From Proteiniphilum sp. (GTDB lineage: Bacteria; Bacteroidota; Bacteroidia; Bacteroidales; Dysgonomonadaceae), in the NCBI GenBank assembly GCA_018433945.1, contig JAHDQF010000022.1, positions 38,156-102,155 of the forward strand: a stretch of 64,000 nucleotides of DNA, in the 5' to 3' direction. The notes under the pieces were generated by a model. It was not told the origin of the DNA, did not search any database, and saw only the letters and a program-made list of their open reading frames with translations. Within the stretch, counting starts at the first letter, position 1. Every line of letters starts with the position of its first letter. Shown here piece after piece: positions 59,611 to 64,000 of this stretch. Made by a program: the position numbers and the translations under genes.

Positions 59611-60069
59611 TCAGAAACCCATCAGATCCCGGTCAAATTTCTCATACCGGGGAGGGGAGGGCACGTAGCTCTCATCATCCCACAGGTTGCTGGTGATCAT
59701 CAGGTCGGCACTGTACCGGTTGCAGGCAATGGGTATGTTGTGCAACCGGCATTGCCGGAGCAGCATCATGATATCAGCCTCATGTGGTTGCGGGTTGAGG
59801 TCGTCAATCAGAAACACCGCCAGGTCGATCTCCTTTCGAACCACCATTGCAGCGATCTCTGCATCACCACCCATGGGGCCGGAGTTCATGATGGTAATCT
59901 CGGGATTCACTCCCTGGTTGTTGAGGGCATCCCTTACCAGGCGGCCGGTGGTACCGGTGCAGACCAGGTGATGCTCCGACAGGAAGTCGGAGTTGTAGAT
60001 CACCCATTCCACCATGTCGGCTTTGCGCTGATCATGTGCCACAAGCGCTATCGTCAGTTTTCTTCTCAT
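59611..60069 (-). CDS. mgsA: methylglyoxal synthase
   Basis: This 152-residue enzyme converts dihydroxyacetone phosphate to methylglyoxal and phosphate, a bypass of lower glycolysis. The phosphate-binding CTGTTGRLV, the catalytic Asp69 in SGPMGGDAEIA, and His96/Asp99 in PQPHEADIMML are present. The length equals that of E. coli MgsA. Its leader carries heptad array D, in which a minus-strand -7 candidate (60134-60141) is embedded. Confidence 0.96.
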   Translation of the reverse strand: MRRKLTIALVAHDQRKADMVEWVIYNSDFLSEHHLVCTGTTGRLVRDALNNQGVNPEITIMNSGPMGGDAEIAAMVVRKEIDLAVFLIDDLNPQPHEADIMMLLRQCRLHNIPIACNRYSADLMITSNLWDDESYVPSPPRYEKFDRDLMGF

Positions 60070-60089
60070 AATATATTGTTAAAGATTTT

Positions 60090-60145
60090 AGTTATCTCAG
60101 CTCTCAGCTCTCAGCTTTGAACCATGAACTTTACAAACTTACAAA
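60090..60145. repeat. heptad array D (mgsA leader)
   Basis: 7-base units on the plus strand: GTTATCT, CAGCTCT, CAGCTCT, CAGCTTT, GAACCAT, GAACTTT, ACAAACT, TACAAAT. CAAACTTA at 60134-60141 is TAAGTTTG on the minus strand, a -7 match reading toward mgsA. Confidence 0.75.
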
Positions 60146-61897
60146 TTATATCCCCAGTTCCTGCCGGATGGCATTGATCTTATTATTGGCTTCCTCCTCA
60201 GCCTGAGCCAGCTCTTCACGGCTTCGTGCAGATCCTTTCACTTCGATGTAGAACTTGATTTTAGGTTCTGTACCGGATGGACGGATCGACAGTTTCGTGC
60301 CTTCTTCGGTGAAATATTGCAGCACGTTGGAGGTGGTAGGCATCTCCAGAGCTACCTGCTCGTTGCGAATGAAATCGATTGCTTCGAGCCGCGCAAAGTC
60401 TTTGATGAGTGTTACGGGTGAGCTTCCAAGCGTCTCCATGGGATTGCTTCGGAACTTTTTCATCATCGCTTCTATCTCGTCTGCGCCCTCCTTGCCCGTG
60501 CGTACAAGTGAGATCCCCACCTCCTTGGAGTATCCATACTCCAGATAGATATCCTCCAGCAACTGATACATGCTCTTGCCCTTGTCTTTTGCCCAGGCAG
60601 CAATCTCTGCAAACAGAGTACAGGCAGAAACCGAGTCCTTGTCACGGACAAAGTCGCCCGCCAGGAAGCCGTAGCTCTCCTCACCGCCACCGATGTACTT
60701 TTTCACTCCCTCATTCTTGCGGATGATGTCGGCAATCCATTTGAATCCGGTATAACAGTCGAAGAGCTCGATTCCTTTTTTATCGGCGATCGCTCTCACC
60801 AGCTCGGTGGTGACAATGGTTTTCACCACATACTCTTTTCCGGTGAGGAGCCCCAGCTCTTCACGACGGGTCATGATATAATAAAGGTAGATCAGCATGG
60901 TCTGGTTCCCGTTCACCAGGATGAAGTTACCCTCATTGTCGCGGATAGCAGTGCCAATGCGGTCGCCATCAGGGTCGGTGGCCATCACCAACTCAGCATC
61001 TGTTGCGATCGCCTTTTTGATGGCCAGGTCGAGGGCTGCCGGCTCTTCCGGGTTGGGGGAGATCACCGTGGGGAAGTCGCCGCTGATCACATCCTGTTCC
61101 GGTACCCGGATGATGTTGGTGAAACCTATCGCTTTCAGCGCATCAGGCACCAGGGTAATGCTGGTACCATGAATGGGGGTATAGACCATCTTGATGTCAT
61201 GGTGACGGACTATCGCCTCGGGTGAGAGCACCAGCTTCTTCACCTCCTCAATAAATGCTCTGTCCATATCCTTGCCGATGATCTCGATCAGTTCGCTGTT
61301 CCCCTCAAAATGGATCTCATCGACGGAAGAGATGCGATTTACCTCGGCAATGATGTTCTTGTCGTGTGGTGACAGCACCTGGGCGCCATCGTTCCAATAG
61401 GCCTTATAGCCGTTGTATTCCTTGGGATTGTGTGAGGCGGTGATCATGATACCACTCTGGCAACCCAGCTTACGGATGGCATATGAGACCTCTGGCGTGG
61501 GTCGCAGATCCTCAAAGAGGTAAACCTTGATGCCGTTGGCACTGAAGATGCCGGCAGCGATCTCTGCGAACCGGCGGCTGTTGTTACGACAGTCGTGGCC
61601 GATCACCACCCTGATCTCCTCCAGTCCGGGGAACTCTTTCCGCAAGTAGTTGGAGAGACCCTGGGTCGCGGCTCCTACCGTATACTTATTCATCCGGTTG
61701 CTGCCGGCACCCATGATGCCTCGCAAACCGCCTGTGCCAAATTCCAGATCCTTGTAGAAGGCGTCGATCAACGGCCTCTTGTCCTCGTTGATCAGCATCC
61801 GCTCTACCTCAGCTTTCGTTTCCACATCATAGTTTCCATTCAGCCACGACATCGCTTTGTCGGTGACCTGTGCAAGTAATGTTGCTTCTTCTTCCAT
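60146..61897 (-). CDS. phosphoglucomutase/phosphomannomutase
   Basis: This 583-residue alpha-D-phosphohexomutase interconverts hexose-1- and hexose-6-phosphates. The phosphoserine is Ser155 in MITASHNPKEYNGYK, the metal loop is DPDGDRIG (~290-300), the sugar loop is GGGEESYGF, and the phosphate-binding C-terminus is SIRPSGTEPKIKFYIE. The length fits the PGM2-like (YbbT/PgcA) branch. mgsA follows, separated by array D; array E lies in its own leader. Confidence 0.95.
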   Translation of the reverse strand: MEEEATLLAQVTDKAMSWLNGNYDVETKAEVERMLINEDKRPLIDAFYKDLEFGTGGLRGIMGAGSNRMNKYTVGAATQGLSNYLRKEFPGLEEIRVVIGHDCRNNSRRFAEIAAGIFSANGIKVYLFEDLRPTPEVSYAIRKLGCQSGIMITASHNPKEYNGYKAYWNDGAQVLSPHDKNIIAEVNRISSVDEIHFEGNSELIEIIGKDMDRAFIEEVKKLVLSPEAIVRHHDIKMVYTPIHGTSITLVPDALKAIGFTNIIRVPEQDVISGDFPTVISPNPEEPAALDLAIKKAIATDAELVMATDPDGDRIGTAIRDNEGNFILVNGNQTMLIYLYYIMTRREELGLLTGKEYVVKTIVTTELVRAIADKKGIELFDCYTGFKWIADIIRKNEGVKKYIGGGEESYGFLAGDFVRDKDSVSACTLFAEIAAWAKDKGKSMYQLLEDIYLEYGYSKEVGISLVRTGKEGADEIEAMMKKFRSNPMETLGSSPVTLIKDFARLEAIDFIRNEQVALEMPTTSNVLQYFTEEGTKLSIRPSGTEPKIKFYIEVKGSARSREELAQAEEEANNKINAIRQELGI

Positions 61898-61929
61898 TTT
61901 CTTTTATGTATGTTATGTGTCATTTTTTT

Positions 61930-61987
61930 CAGCTCTCAGCGATCTGCTTTGAACCTTAAACTTCAAACTGAATAACCTACAAACGTA
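61930..61987. repeat. heptad array E (phosphoglucomutase leader)
   Basis: 7-base periodic units on the plus strand: TCAGCTC, TCAGCGA, TCTGCTT, TGAACCT, TAAACTT, CAAACTG, AATAACC, TACAAAC. CAAACGTA at 61980-61987 is TACGTTTG on the minus strand, a -7 match whose transcript would begin with the array. Confidence 0.65.
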
Positions 61988-62019
61988 TTAACCTCACATT
62001 TCGAGCGATGAACCACTTC

Positions 62020-63663
62020 TTAATTTTCAATGGGTTGTACTTTGTATTTGTCGCCGGTCTGTTCTACGATCTTCCTGTAATATTCATTTGAATAACCTGG
62101 ACGGGAGGGGAAAGCTGGTCGTCCATATTCGTTTCGTTTGAACTGACCATTTTCCTCTTTCTTGATCACTCCGTCGATATATTTCACCATCAGGTATTCA
62201 CCCAGTTTCTTCCATTCAGCCACACCCTCATTGACCAGACTGTTGGTATAACGGGTGAGGAAATGTACCGCCTCCGGTTGTGACTTTTCATAAAGCGCGA
62301 GAACTTGCTGCTCCACTGCAGGCTGCGTTGTCCTGAACTGCTCTTCCAGTCGGGACTGCACCTTTTTCATGTCCAGACTCATGTCACTGTATCGGCTATA
62401 GACCATGTTGGAAACCCAGTTATGAATCCAGAAAGCAGAAGTCCAGGAGAAATTGAGCAGATCGCCGTTGCCCGGTGCCATCTCATGCGGCACCTCGGTG
62501 TGACCACAATAGAAGGGATAGTAGACCGTTTGAGCGGCATCATCGACACCGAACCAGAGGATACCTCCTACCGGGTCAGGAAGCCAGGAGCGCATCTGTG
62601 CCACAAAGGAGAAGCCGGTCTGTTGCGTAGCGATGGGTCGCTCGTTGCAATACTCCACCGAGTCCACTTCAAAGGTGAGGGGCGACCAGCGATAGGGTGA
62701 GTTGAATGGGCCGGCACCCACGTCGAAACGCCAGTCGAGCTCGGTACCTTCATAATGGTCGCGCATCATCTCCTGGATATCGTGTGCACTGAGTTTTCTG
62801 TCGGGCTTGATATAGAGCGGCATGGGATCGGTACTTTTGCCCTGGGCATATGAGACATATTTCCCCATCTCACTGTTCACCTTGTTAAAGAATGACCAAA
62901 CGCGTGCTTCACAGAAACGGAGCGCACCAAAGTCGATCGGTGCATAAGCCTGTGCAAAGCTGAAATCGGTATCTTCCCCTGAAAAATAGCCTTTCTCACG
63001 GGCAAATGAAATCACATCGGGTGAATAGAGGCAATTCTCCGGGTCATTGAGTGGAAACTGTTGGATACGCGCCTGGTTGGCATGAGCCGAAACACAGTCG
63101 TCCGGGATGCGCATGGCAACCCATACGGCTCCCTTGTTGCCCGCTCCCTTGCCAATCATCTCCATCACCCACACCTCATCGGGATCAGCGATCGAGAACG
63201 ATTCTCCGGAACTGTAATAACCATGTTCCTCAACCAGACCGGTCATGATGCTGATTGCTTCACGCGCAGTCCGGGCTCGTTGTAGTGTGATGTAGATGAG
63301 ACTGCCGTAGTCCATGATTCCGGTGCTGTCAACCAACTCACTGCGGCCACCAAAAGTGGTTTCACCGATGGCCAGCTGATGTTCATTCATATTGCCTATC
63401 ACATTGTATGTGCGGAAAGCCTGCGGTATCTCACCCAGGTACTTGCCGGTATCCCATTCATATACTTTTAACATCTCACCGGGGCGATATTGTTGTGCAG
63501 GCCAGTGGTATAATTCCCCGTAAAGACCATATGAATCAGCAGCATAAGAGATAAGAGTAGAGCCATCGGTTGTCGCTTTTTTCCCTACCAGCAGATTGGT
63601 ACAAGCGAAAGTGGAAATTGCATAACATCCCACCAAAAGTGTGGTTAAAAACAGTTTTCTCAT
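62020..63663 (-). CDS. C69-family dipeptidase, exported
   Basis: This is a 547-residue N-terminal-nucleophile hydrolase. A signal peptide (MRKLFLTTLLVGCYAISTFA) is followed directly by Cys21 (CTNLLVGKKATTDGSTLI), which becomes the N-terminal catalytic nucleophile after cleavage. IGNMNEHQLAIGETTFGGR and EVWVMEMIGKGAGNKGAVWVA confirm the family (PepD/U34). It degrades dipeptides in the periplasm, complementing the S46 peptidase. Confidence 0.93.
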   Translation of the reverse strand: MRKLFLTTLLVGCYAISTFACTNLLVGKKATTDGSTLISYAADSYGLYGELYHWPAQQYRPGEMLKVYEWDTGKYLGEIPQAFRTYNVIGNMNEHQLAIGETTFGGRSELVDSTGIMDYGSLIYITLQRARTAREAISIMTGLVEEHGYYSSGESFSIADPDEVWVMEMIGKGAGNKGAVWVAMRIPDDCVSAHANQARIQQFPLNDPENCLYSPDVISFAREKGYFSGEDTDFSFAQAYAPIDFGALRFCEARVWSFFNKVNSEMGKYVSYAQGKSTDPMPLYIKPDRKLSAHDIQEMMRDHYEGTELDWRFDVGAGPFNSPYRWSPLTFEVDSVEYCNERPIATQQTGFSFVAQMRSWLPDPVGGILWFGVDDAAQTVYYPFYCGHTEVPHEMAPGNGDLLNFSWTSAFWIHNWVSNMVYSRYSDMSLDMKKVQSRLEEQFRTTQPAVEQQVLALYEKSQPEAVHFLTRYTNSLVNEGVAEWKKLGEYLMVKYIDGVIKKEENGQFKRNEYGRPAFPSRPGYSNEYYRKIVEQTGDKYKVQPIEN

Positions 63664-63784
63664 TCTTTTTAAATGTGAACAATTATCAAATCAATTCTAT
63701 ACAGTGTAAAGATACTTTTTTTTGTTCAATCTGAATGCAAGGGGAGGAATATATTTTAGATATTTCCACGAAATGGATCGCATC

Positions 63785-63795
63785 AAAAAAAAAAA
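63785..63795. repeat. A11 homopolymer in the DivIC promoter
   Basis: Eleven A end three bases before the -7 element at 63799-63806 and so lie in the promoter spacer. Confidence 0.8.
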
Positions 63796-63798
63796 GTT

Positions 63799-63806
63799 TA
63801 TATTTG
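63799..63806 (+). promoter_or_regulatory. -7 element (TATATTTG)
   Basis: TATATTTG matches TAnnTTTG, 36 bases before the ATG at 63842. Confidence 0.6.
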
Positions 63807-63841
63807 CATGATGATAAAACCTGTTTAGAGTTGTTGCTGAG

Positions 63842-64000
63842 ATGAAACAATTCGCAAGTATGCTTGGCATGAAACGGTTTCTGGGGCTTACAGCCTACCA
63901 GATGGTAATCCTTGCTGTGTTGGTGGTGATGTTGTTTTTTCTGAGCGATAGCAGTGTGACAAAGAGAATTCGCTACGAAACAGAGATCCGAGATTTAGAA
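63842..64000 (+). CDS. septum formation initiator DivIC/FtsB-like protein, partial
   Basis: The first 53 codons are in the window. A membrane helix (AYQMVILAVLVVMLFFL, ~residues 18-35) follows a short cytoplasmic start, and then a coiled-coil begins (SVTKRIRYETEIRDLE). This is the arrangement of DivIC/FtsB cell-division proteins. A second in-frame ATG (MKRFLG, 63869) is a possible start. The 3' end is beyond the window. Confidence 0.7.
   Translation, partial: MKQFASMLGMKRFLGLTAYQMVILAVLVVMLFFLSDSSVTKRIRYETEIRDLE

Overview
The window looks like a chromosomal segment of an anaerobic member of Bacteroidales, perhaps near Dysgonomonadaceae/Porphyromonadaceae; the family placement is inference. 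The evidence is a recurring Bacteroidetes -7 promoter element (TAnnTTTG) upstream of many genes, little Shine-Dalgarno signal, and Bacteroidetes-typical families: S46 and M49 dipeptidyl peptidases, a C69 peptidase, DUF5606, a NamZ-type muramidase, carboxy(nor)spermidine dehydrogenase and a GRS1-type glycyl-tRNA synthetase. I see no rRNA, CRISPR array, phage or intact insertion sequence. Most of the window is ordinary housekeeping DNA. Many apparent long reading frames over the real genes are antisense shadows and are left out.

Layout. 0-10 kb: DUF4890-like periplasmic protein, PH-like membrane protein, proS, GH2 beta-mannosidase, a RelA/SpoT homolog with a degenerate hydrolase site, folK, NfeD-type membrane protease. 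10-24 kb: plsC, GNAT/FemAB-like protein, galE, cdsA operon, lipoprotein lactonase, metA, pyrBI with carboxyspermidine dehydrogenase, an MscS channel, a KAS III homolog, nitroreductase. 24-38 kb: a FemAB-like gene and then a peptidoglycan-salvage island on the minus strand: exported amidase, glycosyltransferase, SpoIID-like protein, AmpG-like permease, NamZ, a MurT/NagX-like membrane protein, a MurK-like kinase, MurQ and a small unknown protein. The island carries a MITE-like imperfect palindrome, and the amidase has a homopolymer at its 5' end that puts a perfect signal peptide out of frame. 38-48 kb: thyA-folA, folC, DPP III, purE, gcvH, rpoN, miaA. 48-49 kb: tandem tRNA-Asn genes followed by decayed gene fragments. 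49-64 kb: AlkD-like protein, M16 peptidase, OmpA-like barrel, PBP4, FKBP, glyS, flippase, DPP7-like S46 peptidase, mgsA, phosphoglucomutase, C69 dipeptidase and the start of a DivIC/FtsB gene.

The genes together suggest a saccharolytic and proteolytic cell that recycles murein sugars (release by amidase and NamZ, uptake by AmpG or a MurT-like protein, kinase, MurQ etherase) and trims peptides at the envelope (DPP7, DPP III, C69, M16). Folate/thymidylate (folK, folA-thyA, folC) and pyrimidine (pyrBI) genes are also present.

The most unusual non-coding signal is a family of degenerate arrays with a strict 7-bp period in at least six intergenic sites. Several of them lie between a candidate -7 element and the start codon, so they would be transcribed as mRNA leaders (thyA-folA, pgm, mgsA, metA). 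I could not run any search; family names rest on recognised motifs and general sequence resemblance.
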